Below are positions 1-8,150 of a stretch of 64,000 bases of DNA, in pieces. The position numbers and the translations under genes were made by a program. The first letter of the stretch is position 1. Each line of letters starts with the position of its first letter. Under the pieces are notes generated by a model. It saw only the letters and a program-made list of their open reading frames with translations. It was not told the origin of the DNA and ran no database searches. This DNA is from Photorhabdus laumondii subsp. laumondii (GTDB taxonomy: Bacteria; Pseudomonadota; Gammaproteobacteria; Enterobacterales; Enterobacteriaceae): positions 5,270,001 to 5,334,000 of the forward strand of contig NZ_CP024901.1 of the NCBI RefSeq assembly GCF_003343245.1. Direction: 5' to 3'.

Positions 1-1
1 T

Positions 2-451
2 TCCCGCTGGGCTATTCCAGTACATCAACGTTATTTTGGTCGCAACAAGACCTGGCGCGGTTTTATTGTTGTACCCATTATTACCGCGCTATTTTCACTA
101 TTATGGTTAGTTCCCAGCACCGGAACACAGGACACGGTTATTCCGCAGACGATTTCCTCCTGCTTATTTGCCGGTTTTCTGGCGGGCTTAGGCTATGTCC
201 TTTTCGAATTACCAAACTCTTGGCTAAAAAGGAGACTCGGCGCACCACCGGGGCAACACCCGGAACAAAATAAGCGACTGTTTATTTTATTCGATCAACT
301 TGATTCCGCTATTGGCGTCACAATAGCCTATTTTATTTATCTTAATCTGACTTACATCGATGCATTTTTCGTTTTCCTCTGTTTTTTAATCAGCGCCTTC
401 GTTGTTAAAAATATATTGTTTTTATTTTCGCTGAAAAAAACGAGATTTTAA
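2..451 (+). CDS. CarS/DUF46-family (CDP-archaeol synthase-like) membrane protein, 3' part
   Basis: The frame runs in from the left edge without a visible start and stops at 449-451, leaving about 149 residues. Two blocks match the CarS/DUF46 family: NKTWRGF at about residues 15-21 and FDQLDSAIG near residue 100. The rest is mostly hydrophobic, with three to four likely membrane segments. Archaeal CarS transfers CMP from CTP to unsaturated archaeol phospholipid. Bacterial relatives are known but their substrate is unclear, so only the family is called. The N-terminus and any operon partner lie outside the window. Confidence 0.6.
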   Translation, partial: SRWAIPVHQRYFGRNKTWRGFIVVPIITALFSLLWLVPSTGTQDTVIPQTISSCLFAGFLAGLGYVLFELPNSWLKRRLGAPPGQHPEQNKRLFILFDQLDSAIGVTIAYFIYLNLTYIDAFFVFLCFLISAFVVKNILFLFSLKKTRF

Positions 452-561
452 GCGAGGAAATCAGATAGAAATATTGCAGGAAAATGGCTTCCTTTAACGG
501 AAGCCTCTTAGAACAAGTAGATCTTAAGTATCACCACCAACAGAACACACATTCTGTAGTA

Positions 562-849
562 TTACTTCGCAGTTAAAGATAACTCAACACCACATGCAGC
601 AGCATAACGTTTAAGTGTGTGCCAACTAGCTTTCGTTACATTCTTCTCAATACGGGTAACCGCAGACGGATTAATTCCCATCCGTTTAGCTATATCTATT
701 TTCTTTAGACCCGCCTTTTCCCGCCACTCAGTGAGTTGTTCCAGCAGCTCATATTCTTCTGTAGCCTCAACATAGGCTTGTATAGCTTCCGGTGTATTAA
801 GAAGTCGCTTTCTCACTTCTGAATGTGAGATAGGAGTTACTTTAGCCAT
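562..849 (-). CDS. XRE-family antitoxin-like HTH protein
   Basis: A 95-residue protein with a helix-turn-helix of the Cro/CI (XRE) type at about residues 45-75: the GLKKIDIAKRMGINPSAVTR stretch contains the recognition helix. Size and layout fit the HigA/RelB-like antitoxins that pair with Gp49/HigB-type RNases. Its ATG overlaps the stop region of an upstream reading frame that resembles the C-terminus of such a toxin, the usual toxin-first coupled arrangement, but that toxin is truncated here. The likely role is DNA-binding autoregulator and orphan antitoxin. Confidence 0.7.
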   Translation of the reverse strand: MAKVTPISHSEVRKRLLNTPEAIQAYVEATEEYELLEQLTEWREKAGLKKIDIAKRMGINPSAVTRIEKNVTKASWHTLKRYAAACGVELSLTAK

Positions 850-976
850 ATGTCATATCCTCCAATCGTTTCAGTGCTAACTCTATTTCAGATGGTGGTG
901 TTTTATCTGTTTTCTTCACAAAGCATCGTAAAATGTAAACCTGCTTCCCTTGTGAAAAAAGATAATGAATAGATAC
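842..976 (-). pseudogene. Truncated Gp49/HigB-like toxin remnant
   Basis: Just upstream of the XRE antitoxin on the same strand is an open frame of about 44 codons with no start. It contains KQVYILRCFVKKTDKTP followed by a lysine/arginine-rich amphipathic end, which matches the C-terminal half of phage Gp49-like/HigB RNase toxins. Its stop overlaps the antitoxin start (TATGGCTAA). A stop codon at 977-979 closes the frame upstream, and the N-terminal half of the toxin is not recognisable. I read it as a decayed toxin that left its antitoxin intact. Confidence 0.6.
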
Positions 977-1133
977 TTATCTCAGAAGGGATTAAATCAA
1001 TAAGTTAATGGTGAAATATTTATAAAAACCTAGAAAATGTAACCTCGCAACCTAAAAGAAAGAAACCATCGACAAAACACAATTCAGCGATACATTGATA
1101 GAATTGACTTAGACTATATAGAAACATAAATCA

Positions 1134-2279
1134 TCACTTAAACACCCTACGCAAATAATAGGTTATTTTCCTGAATTCACCATTACGCACCATACCTATC
1201 AAAATTCCTAGCAGAGTATAAATCACACCAAGAACCAGCATCATAGCGATATCTCCCAATACATTCTGTACTGGCAATCCCATCTGGTTAACACCGGCAA
1301 TCGCTTTTGTTGCCCAAGTAGACGGTAAAGCAGAAGAAATTGCTCTCACCCAATCAGGCATTGCCTGCACCGGCCAGACTGTGCCGGAAATATAGAACAC
1401 AGGCGTGGTAAGCAAGGCGATCGTTAAATAGATCATTTCTACACTTCGCATACATTCCGTTACCAATTTCCCTAATCCGAGTACTGCCAACATAAATAGG
1501 AACGTCAGCATTAATAACAACGGAATAGACGCCTCCTGCCGGTATCCCAATACCCACGGCCAAAGTACAAAAAAGATGATGGAGAGAAAAAGCCAAATCG
1601 GTAATAACGCCGACAACGCTCCCAAATAGACAGGTAATGGGGGTTTACCTTTCGGTGTACCACGTATTGTAATACTGACCCGTACACAAGATATCAATAA
1701 CGAGTGTTGTAATAACATCACCAACAAACCGGGAAAAACAATTGCGGCAAAACTGACACCAGGGTTAAATAATCCAATAGTTTCACTACGAATCGGCATC
1801 AGTAATAATTCTGTCTGCTCAGGGCTAAAACCATATTTTAATAATAATTTGCTGTTATATTCGTTTAGCAATTGCCGGTGAGCAGAGGTCAACTCTTGCT
1901 GAATTTGTCCATTGGCAAGACGACTGGTTGCATCGCCATAAATCGGCAAGGTGATATTTTTTCCATTAAGGATATTTTTCTCCAAGTCCGCAGGGATAAT
2001 AATAATCGCAAAGATTTCACGTAGCAGTAGATCGTGACGAGCATCAGCCAAATTATCATAGCTATGGACAGCAATTTTAGCCGTAGAATTAAGCTGGCGT
2101 ATCAAAGCTCGACTAGCAGAGCTGTGATCCTGGTCGATCACAGCAACCGGTAGATCCCATACTGTTGGCCGGACATATACCAAACTCATCATACACAAGG
2201 AAACCAGCATCAACATCCACATGGGCTTTTCCAACATTCCCATTAATACCCGGCGAAAAGTTTGCCAATACATCTGCAT
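1134..2279 (-). CDS. ABC-2 type permease (YbhR/YhhJ-like)
   Basis: A 381-residue ABC-2 family (ABC2_membrane_3) permease. It has an N-terminal membrane anchor (about 12-35), a large periplasmic domain carrying VAVIDQDHSSASR, typical of this family, and five to six C-terminal transmembrane helices. It overlaps the upstream permease gene by one base and is the last gene of a three-gene operon (HlyD-like adaptor, permease, permease). Such permease pairs normally work with an ATPase of the YbhF type, but none is encoded next to it. The substrate is unknown. YbhFSR-like pumps move drugs or ions. Confidence 0.8.
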   Translation of the reverse strand: MQMYWQTFRRVLMGMLEKPMWMLMLVSLCMMSLVYVRPTVWDLPVAVIDQDHSSASRALIRQLNSTAKIAVHSYDNLADARHDLLLREIFAIIIIPADLEKNILNGKNITLPIYGDATSRLANGQIQQELTSAHRQLLNEYNSKLLLKYGFSPEQTELLLMPIRSETIGLFNPGVSFAAIVFPGLLVMLLQHSLLISCVRVSITIRGTPKGKPPLPVYLGALSALLPIWLFLSIIFFVLWPWVLGYRQEASIPLLLMLTFLFMLAVLGLGKLVTECMRSVEMIYLTIALLTTPVFYISGTVWPVQAMPDWVRAISSALPSTWATKAIAGVNQMGLPVQNVLGDIAMMLVLGVIYTLLGILIGMVRNGEFRKITYYLRRVFK

Positions 2280-3424
2280 TATTCATTACCCTGTGGCAAG
2301 CCAAGCCGTTTAAATAACCGGTTTCGTACTAACAGAAAGCAAACGACTGGATAAATAAGTAATAAAGCACAAACAGATAAAATACCCAGTAAAGAAACCT
2401 CACGCAAAAAAATATCAAACATCGCATTTAAAGCATGTGTTAAAGGCTCAATATTGGCAATTATCCGCGCTGGCAATATCATTGATAATTCTGGCACCGA
2501 CATACCTGAAAAAGTCGTCGCAATACTGACTAGCACTCCGATTAAACTGTAAGCCGTCAGTGCACTATTAGTGAAAGTAAACAGCAACAGGCCAATACTT
2601 TGAGCGGCAATGACGTAGAAGAAACCCACTATCACCATATATATTGGGTTACCATTCACTTTTGCATCAAATACACCAATCAGAGCAGCCAATTCGACAA
2701 TCAACAACAGAGTAAAAAACAGGGTATAAGGTGCCAATTTTCCCAACAGAGCGAAAGTAAACGGTTTCATTGTCATCAGTGTCTTGCTGCGTGCCATGCT
2801 ATAAATCGTGCAGGTTACAACAAAAAGCTGTAACAAATGGATTGTGGCCGCAAACTGCTGATAATAGATATAACTACCGCTGGCATTAAAAAGGCTGTCA
2901 TAAACGAGCGTAACATTGGCTAATGGAGGTAACTGATGACCCATTTCTGTCGCCAATATAGAACGGTACTTCGCATTAATCTCTGCCATTAATCCACTGA
3001 GATCTTGAATAGAATAACTTCCGGCACCATAAAATAACGCGTTGTAATACATACGCACGGTTGGCTGGTCTCCTTTGAGTGCATTAGCTTCAAAATCATG
3101 CGGGATATAAAGTAAGGAGTAATCCTTAGCACTGCCAAGCCGTTCAAGAGATTCCTGCAATCCGCCATCATAAGATTTAATCTGCGCATGAGAAGCCGCG
3201 TCCAAGTTACGTATTAGATGACGTGACAGCGGGCTCTGATCATTATCAACCACCGATACTGGCAGATTGAGTAATGTCCCTTCTGAAAAATTAGCGCTGA
3301 TCAGCACAAATAGCATCAAAGGAAATAACCAGCCTAACCAGTGAAAAACCGGACTACGAATCACAGCCCGGATTTCTTGGCTAAAAGCGCGTTCGAAACC
3401 ACGCCATGCAACCTTGCTCCGCAT
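2279..3424 (-). CDS. ABC-2 type permease (YbhS-like)
   Basis: Also 381 residues and paralogous to the downstream permease: N-terminal anchor, periplasmic domain beginning VSVVDNDQSPLSRHLIRNLD, then a cluster of about five transmembrane helices ending LLLIYPVVCFLLVRNRLF. It is probably the second half-channel of a heterodimeric export permease. It starts 7 bases after the HlyD-like gene stops, so the two are transcriptionally coupled. No Walker motifs occur in either permease. The energising ATPase must come from elsewhere or has been lost. Confidence 0.8.
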   Translation of the reverse strand: MRSKVAWRGFERAFSQEIRAVIRSPVFHWLGWLFPLMLFVLISANFSEGTLLNLPVSVVDNDQSPLSRHLIRNLDAASHAQIKSYDGGLQESLERLGSAKDYSLLYIPHDFEANALKGDQPTVRMYYNALFYGAGSYSIQDLSGLMAEINAKYRSILATEMGHQLPPLANVTLVYDSLFNASGSYIYYQQFAATIHLLQLFVVTCTIYSMARSKTLMTMKPFTFALLGKLAPYTLFFTLLLIVELAALIGVFDAKVNGNPIYMVIVGFFYVIAAQSIGLLLFTFTNSALTAYSLIGVLVSIATTFSGMSVPELSMILPARIIANIEPLTHALNAMFDIFLREVSLLGILSVCALLLIYPVVCFLLVRNRLFKRLGLPQGNE

Positions 3425-3431
3425 CAGTCAC

Positions 3432-4403
3432 CTACTCATCCCAACGCCACAAGGCACTCATACCAGGACGTAAACCTTCAATAGCCTGTAAAGGATACAA
3501 GCGCACTTCAAAGGTTCTTAAATCGAAATCACCGGTGGCACGAGTTGCACGTTTAGTCGCATAATTACCCATCGGAGAGATATAACGAATTTCGGCTTCG
3601 ATCTCTTTGTCACCTAGCGCAGGAAGACGAAGTTTGACTTTATCCCCTTTTTGCACCTTTGCCAGAATGTCTTCCCGCAGGTTATAAATAAAATAAGCTT
3701 CTGGTACACGGATTAATGTCACCAAAGGACTATTAGCATTAAATAACTCACCAACTTCTGCCGGAATCGGCCCAACTTCCCCCGCGACAGGTGCTTTGAC
3801 CTGCAAATCATGACTCTGAGTTTGTAACTCAATCAGTTGCTGTTCAGCCTGACGCAAAGCTGCTGCATATTTCTGGCGAAGCTCAATCCTGTCACCATGC
3901 ATACCTTCATCCAATGCCGCTTTTGCACTCTGCATTTTCTGATAGGCAACATCCCTACTTCTATGGGCATTATCTAGATCGTTGCGTGAAACATAACCTT
4001 TAGACGCTACGCTCTGAATACGATCATATTCACGTACCGCATTATCATATTCGGCCTGAGCTTGTGCCAAACCCGCTTCCAGATTCCGAATACTTTCTTC
4101 GCGTGTTCCATGCAGAGATTGCTCCAACTGCGCTTTGGCTTGATCACGAGCAGCTTCTAGTGAAGCAACCTGGGCCAGCAATTCCGGGCTTTCGAGTGTA
4201 ATCAGCAACTGTCCTGCCTTAACATCATCTCCCCGTTCAACATGACGTTTGATCACTCGTCCCTTAGCTTTAGATGCCACAATCACTTCCGGTGCATCAA
4301 CTTCACCTTGCAACAACAAATATTGGTTATGGGAACGAAATAACACAGCCATTGCTGTAAGCAAAATCACCAGTAAAATCGTAAAAAGTGTTCTTTTTTT
4401 CAT
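3432..4403 (-). CDS. HlyD/EmrA-family membrane fusion protein (YbhG/YhiI-like)
   Basis: A 323-residue periplasmic adaptor. It has one N-terminal membrane anchor (TLFTILLVILLTAMAVLF), a biotinyl/lipoyl-like half (GRVIKRHVERGDDVKAGQLL), a long coiled-coil hairpin (about residues 75-205, rich in A, Q, E and R) and the second lipoyl half plus beta-barrel (VKAPVAGEVGPIPAEVGE). Such proteins bridge an inner-membrane exporter to an outer-membrane channel. It is the first gene of the operon and is divergent from btsS. Bases 4404-4640 between them hold both promoters. Confidence 0.85.
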   Translation of the reverse strand: MKKRTLFTILLVILLTAMAVLFRSHNQYLLLQGEVDAPEVIVASKAKGRVIKRHVERGDDVKAGQLLITLESPELLAQVASLEAARDQAKAQLEQSLHGTREESIRNLEAGLAQAQAEYDNAVREYDRIQSVASKGYVSRNDLDNAHRSRDVAYQKMQSAKAALDEGMHGDRIELRQKYAAALRQAEQQLIELQTQSHDLQVKAPVAGEVGPIPAEVGELFNANSPLVTLIRVPEAYFIYNLREDILAKVQKGDKVKLRLPALGDKEIEAEIRYISPMGNYATKRATRATGDFDLRTFEVRLYPLQAIEGLRPGMSALWRWDE

Positions 4404-4640
4404 GATGTCTTACACATCCAAAATTACCCGACCCGAAACTAACGCTATAGCTTCTCATTGTTCTACGGAAAATTTCTTATATGTTTGTGCGTATAATCAC
4501 TGACAGAAAGGAAAACGCTTCATAATAGTGTAGTGGTTTATGATTCTTGTCAAATATTAACCTACTTAAACTAAACTTTTAATAATATTATTAGCTGTTT
4601 CTGTAAACTAATAACATTCACAAATCCTCCCGGAAAGTCT

Positions 4641-5288
4641 ATGTACGAATTTAATCTTGTGTTGTTATTACTACAACAGATGTGTGTTTATTTGGTTATC
4701 GCCTGGCTACTAAGTAAAACACCACTATTTATTCCGCTGTTACAAGTCACTGTGCGTTTACCTCATAAGCTGCTGTGTTATGTCGCTTTTTCCATTTTCT
4801 GTATTATGGGAACCTATTTTGGTCTGCATGTAGGTGATTCCATTGCCAATACTCGTGCTATTGGAGCGGTCCTTGGCGGCCTTCTAGGTGGGCCAGGTGT
4901 CGGTGCGCTGGTGGGATTAACCGGTGGACTGCACCGCTACTCCCTTGGTGGGATGACCGCTTTTAGTTGCATGATATCGACCATTATTGAAGGTTTAATC
5001 GGTGGCATTATCCACAGCTATCTGACAAAACGTGGTCAGATAAACCGACTGATTAATCCCTGGACAGCCGCTATCGTCACGTTTTGCGCTGAAATAATAC
5101 AGATGGGCATTTTACTACTGCTCGCCCGTCCATACAGTGAAGCATTAGCATTGGTCAAAAATATTGCAGCCCCTATGATCGTCACCAATAGTATCGGCTC
5201 AGCAATGTTTATACGTATCCTACTTGATCGGCGAGCGATATTTGAAAAATATACTAGGTTATGTCCCTCAATTAAATTATGGCCTTAA
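4641..5288 (+). pseudogene. btsS: btsS 5' fragment (membrane sensor half), cut by an IS
   Basis: The first about 205 codons encode the 5TMR-LYT membrane module of the pyruvate-sensing histidine kinase BtsS (YehU): several helices, with GGLLGGPGVGALVGLTGG and a GAF-proximal end DRRAIFEKYT. The frame then runs into an IS element and ends a few codons later (stop at 5286-5288). Removing the IS with one copy of the CTAG target restores a continuous frame into the kinase half that starts after 6180, so the insertion itself, not gradual decay, broke the gene. Confidence 0.9.
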
Positions 5289-6176
5289 GAAATAAGCGGA
5301 TACAACCTAATTTCACCATAGCGATATAATTTCTTGCTGTCTTTTCATAACGGGTGGCGATGCGACGATGCTCTTTGAGTCGACCAAAACATCTTTCTAC
5401 AACATTTCTTCTTCGATACGTTTCATGGTCGAATTTAACCCGTCCATCTGACCGCGCTTTTTCATTTGATTTATAGGGAATTATCACTTTTATTCCCTGA
5501 CTTTTTAACCGGTTACGTAATGCGTGGCTGGCATAACCTTTATCAGCAATCACCGCTTTTGAACGACGTTTCATAAAACCGTTTTTACGCTGAATACCCA
5601 GACCATCCAGCAGGCGCACTGCATATTGACTTTCATGACATTGACCTGCACTGAGTACCACATTCAGTGGATAGCCTTTTCCATCGACCGCCAGATGGAT
5701 TTTGGAGCCATAACCACCCTGAGAGCGACCCAGGCCATGATTTTCGGTGACATCGGGATGTTTTTTTTGGCGCCCGCCGCACAATGTGCCGCACGAATGT
5801 TACTGCCATCCAGAGATATAGCTGACCAATCAACTAAACCTTGTTCATCCAGTATTGACAATAACTTATTGAAAATGAGGTTAATGAGCCCCGATTTTGC
5901 CCACCGATTAAAGCGATTATAGACGGTTTTCCAGGAACCATAACGTTCGGGTAAATCCCGCCAGGGGGCACCGGAACAGAGTATCCAAAACATGCCGTTG
6001 ATAACCCGGCGGTGTTCAACATAAGGATGTCCCGCCCGTTGAGAATGTTCAGGGGGCAATAAGGGGAGCAGTAACTCCCATGCTTCATCAGGAAGGTCGT
6101 AACGAGCCATAACATGTTTTTTCCGAAAGTCAGAGCCACATAGATTATTCTATCTCAGCCTATTGCGGGACACACC
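5258..6176 (-). mobile_element. IS5-family insertion sequence (about 919 bp) inside btsS
   Basis: Imperfect terminal inverted repeats: GTTATGTCCCTCAAT at the left end and GGTGTGTCCCGCAAT reading inward from the right. The palindromic tetranucleotide CTAG flanks both sides (5254-5257 and 6177-6180). Because CTAG is palindromic and the next bases also match, the duplication could be 2 to 4 bp, and each boundary is uncertain by 1-2 bp. It carries a transposase in two overlapping frames. It lies opposite to btsS. Confidence 0.9.
5272..6110 (-). CDS. IS5-family transposase, two frames joined by a predicted frameshift
   Basis: Frame A (6110 down to 5664, 148 residues, MARYDLPDEAWELLLPLLPP) holds the N-terminal DUF4096-like domain and the first catalytic Asp (ISLDGSN). 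Frame B (5784 down to 5272, 170 residues) holds the second Asp (VIADKGYAS) and the Glu (VVERCFGRLKEHRR). A run of eight A on the coding strand (T8 at 5761-5768) sits in the overlap, a classic slippage site, so a fused DDE transposase is probably made by programmed frameshifting. Neither frame has an internal stop, so the element may still be active. Confidence 0.85.
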
Positions 6177-6180
6177 CTAG

Positions 6181-7261
6181 TGCATTTTCTGCTCAGGCAC
6201 TGAAAATCGCTGTCTATACGGAGGGTATTCTGCGAAAAGGATTTAATGAAAATAACAGTATGCGAGTAGCAAAAGTTATTTATCAACAACTGGAAATCGG
6301 CGCAGTTGCTATTACAGACAGAGAAAAACTCTTGGCATTTATTGGTATCGGTTCAGATCATCACCTTCCTGGAACACCTATTTCTTCGGAACAATCCCGT
6401 CGAGCAATTGAAAATAATGAAGTGGTTTATGCTGATGGCAATGAAATACCTTACCGTTGTTCAATCAACCCAATCTGCAAATTGGGTTCCACCTTAGTTA
6501 TTCCGCTACAGGGAGAAAATCAGCAAGTTATTGGCGCAATCAAACTTTATGAAGCCAAAAACCGTCTGTTCAGCTCAATCAACCGCCCCCTAGGGGAAGG
6601 TATTGCCAGCCTGTTATCTGCCCAAATCCTCACAGGACAATATGAACGTAACAAACAATCACTGCTCCAATCAGAGATTAAGCTGCTTCATGCGCAAGTG
6701 AATCCTCACTTTTTATTTAATGCCTTAAATACCCTGCAAGCAGTGATCCGACAGGACAGCGATCAAGCAAGTCAATTAGTACAATATCTCTCAACCTTTT
6801 TCCGTAAAAACTTGAAACGGTCAGAAGAGATTGTCACGCTGTCTGATGAAATAGAGCATGTGAATGCTTACTTACAAATTGAGAAGGCGCGTTTCCGTGA
6901 GCATCTGCAAATAAACATTGAACTACCGGAATCTCTGCTTCACACCAAATTACCCGCTTTTTCTCTCCAACCAGTAGTAGAAAATGCGATCAAACACGGC
7001 ACATCACAGTTATTAGAAACCGGTAGGGTTACTATTCGTGCTCATCAGCAGAATCAATTGTTAATACTGGAAGTGGAAGATAATGCCGGTCTTTATAAAT
7101 CGGCCTCTATGGGGGATGGATTAGGAATGAGTCTGGTAGATAAACGACTACGACTTCGCTATGGTGAAAATTATGGTGTGCAAATAGATTGCCAGCCAGA
7201 AAAATTTACCCGCGTAATTTTACACTTGCCACTCATTAAAGAGGCTAATAAAACTGTGTGA
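6181..7261 (+). pseudogene. btsS: btsS 3' fragment (GAF plus histidine kinase half)
   Basis: Resumes BtsS directly after the IS: a linker (SAQALKIAVYTEGILRKGFNE), a GAF-like domain (VAITDREKLLAFIGIGSDHH) and a LytS-type His_kinase domain with HAQVNPHFLFNALNTLQ, containing the phospho-His, and an ATPase domain with VVENAIKHGT and GMSLVDKRLRLRYGE. An in-frame ATG at 6260 (333 residues) could start a soluble kinase fragment, but no convincing ribosome site precedes it. It has lost the membrane pyruvate sensor. It overlaps btsR by 4 bases. Confidence 0.88.
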
Positions 7262-7980
7262 ATATGAATATATTAATTGTTGATGACGAACCGCTCGCAC
7301 GAGAAAACCTACGTTGTTTGCTAGAAGAAGAACATGATATTCAAATTATTGGCGAATGCGCCAATGCCGTTGAAGCCATTGGTGCCATATATCATCTAAA
7401 ACCCGATGTTGTATTTTTGGATATCCAAATGCCACGTATCACTGGATTAGAAATGGTTGGTATGCTCGATCCAGAACATCGTCCCTACATTGTTTTTCTG
7501 ACCGCATTTGATGAATATGCAATACAAGCGTTTGAAGAACACGCATTTGACTATTTATTAAAACCACTAGAAAAAAATCGTCTAACCAAAACGTTACAAC
7601 GATTACGGCAAGGGCATCAAAAACAAGATATTTCTATCCTGAAAACAGAAGAACCACTGAAATATATCCCATGCACCGGCCACAGCCGAATCTGGCTTGT
7701 GCAACTGGATGAAATACTTTATGTCACCTCCCGTCCAAGTGGAGTTTATGTTATGTGTACCAATGGGCAGGAAGGATTTACTGAACTGACACTCCGTACA
7801 CTGGAAACCCGCACACCATTGATGAGAAATCATCGTCAATATTTGGTCAATATGACCCATCTGCGCGAAATTCTATTTGGTGATCACGGACAGGCCGAAC
7901 TGATCCTACGTAATGGTGAAACTATTCCTGTCAGCCGCCGTTATTTGAAACCATTGAAAGAAGCATTAGGATTGAAGTAA
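7258..7980 (+). CDS. btsR: LytTR response regulator BtsR
   Basis: A 240-residue response regulator: an N-terminal receiver domain with acidic pocket [10 protein letters not shown], phospho-Asp in [11 protein letters not shown] (about residue 55) and the conserved LTAFDEYA, then a C-terminal LytTR DNA-binding domain ([10 protein letters not shown] to [13 protein letters not shown]). The GTG start overlaps the btsS stop; an ATG two codons on (7264) is an alternative. In E. coli BtsR answers to the pyruvate sensor BtsS and activates btsT. Here matching sites precede the next gene. With btsS split, its phosphorylation source is doubtful. Confidence 0.95.
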   Translation: MNMNILIVDDEPLARENLRCLLEEEHDIQIIGECANAVEAIGAIYHLKPDVVFLDIQMPRITGLEMVGMLDPEHRPYIVFLTAFDEYAIQAFEEHAFDYLLKPLEKNRLTKTLQRLRQGHQKQDISILKTEEPLKYIPCTGHSRIWLVQLDEILYVTSRPSGVYVMCTNGQEGFTELTLRTLETRTPLMRNHRQYLVNMTHLREILFGDHGQAELILRNGETIPVSRRYLKPLKEALGLK

Positions 7981-8025
7981 CCGTGATATTCATCACCTTT
8001 TTAGCAGGTTAGTCAGTTCTTACTC

Positions 8026-8074
8026 ACCGCTCACCTGCTGAATCTGACCACTTAACCCGCCATACAACCACTCA
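8026..8074 (+). promoter_or_regulatory. Triple BtsR-type direct repeat upstream of the transporter gene
   Basis: Three octamers fit the BtsR consensus ACC(G/A)CT(C/T)A exactly: ACCGCTCA at 8026-8033, ACCACTTA at 8047-8054 and ACCACTCA at 8067-8074. The first pair is separated by 13 bp, the spacing I recall for the E. coli btsT promoter. The second spacing is 12 bp. They lie about 77-125 bp before the start codon of the CstA/BtsT-family gene, a usual activator position. The consensus is from memory of the literature; the repeats themselves are seen directly. Confidence 0.75.
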
Positions 8075-8150
8075 CTCAGACACTCCCTTATAGCTTCCTT
8101 TACCTATGACAAGATACGAGTAAAAATTTATAACTCTCAGGAGAAGAGAA

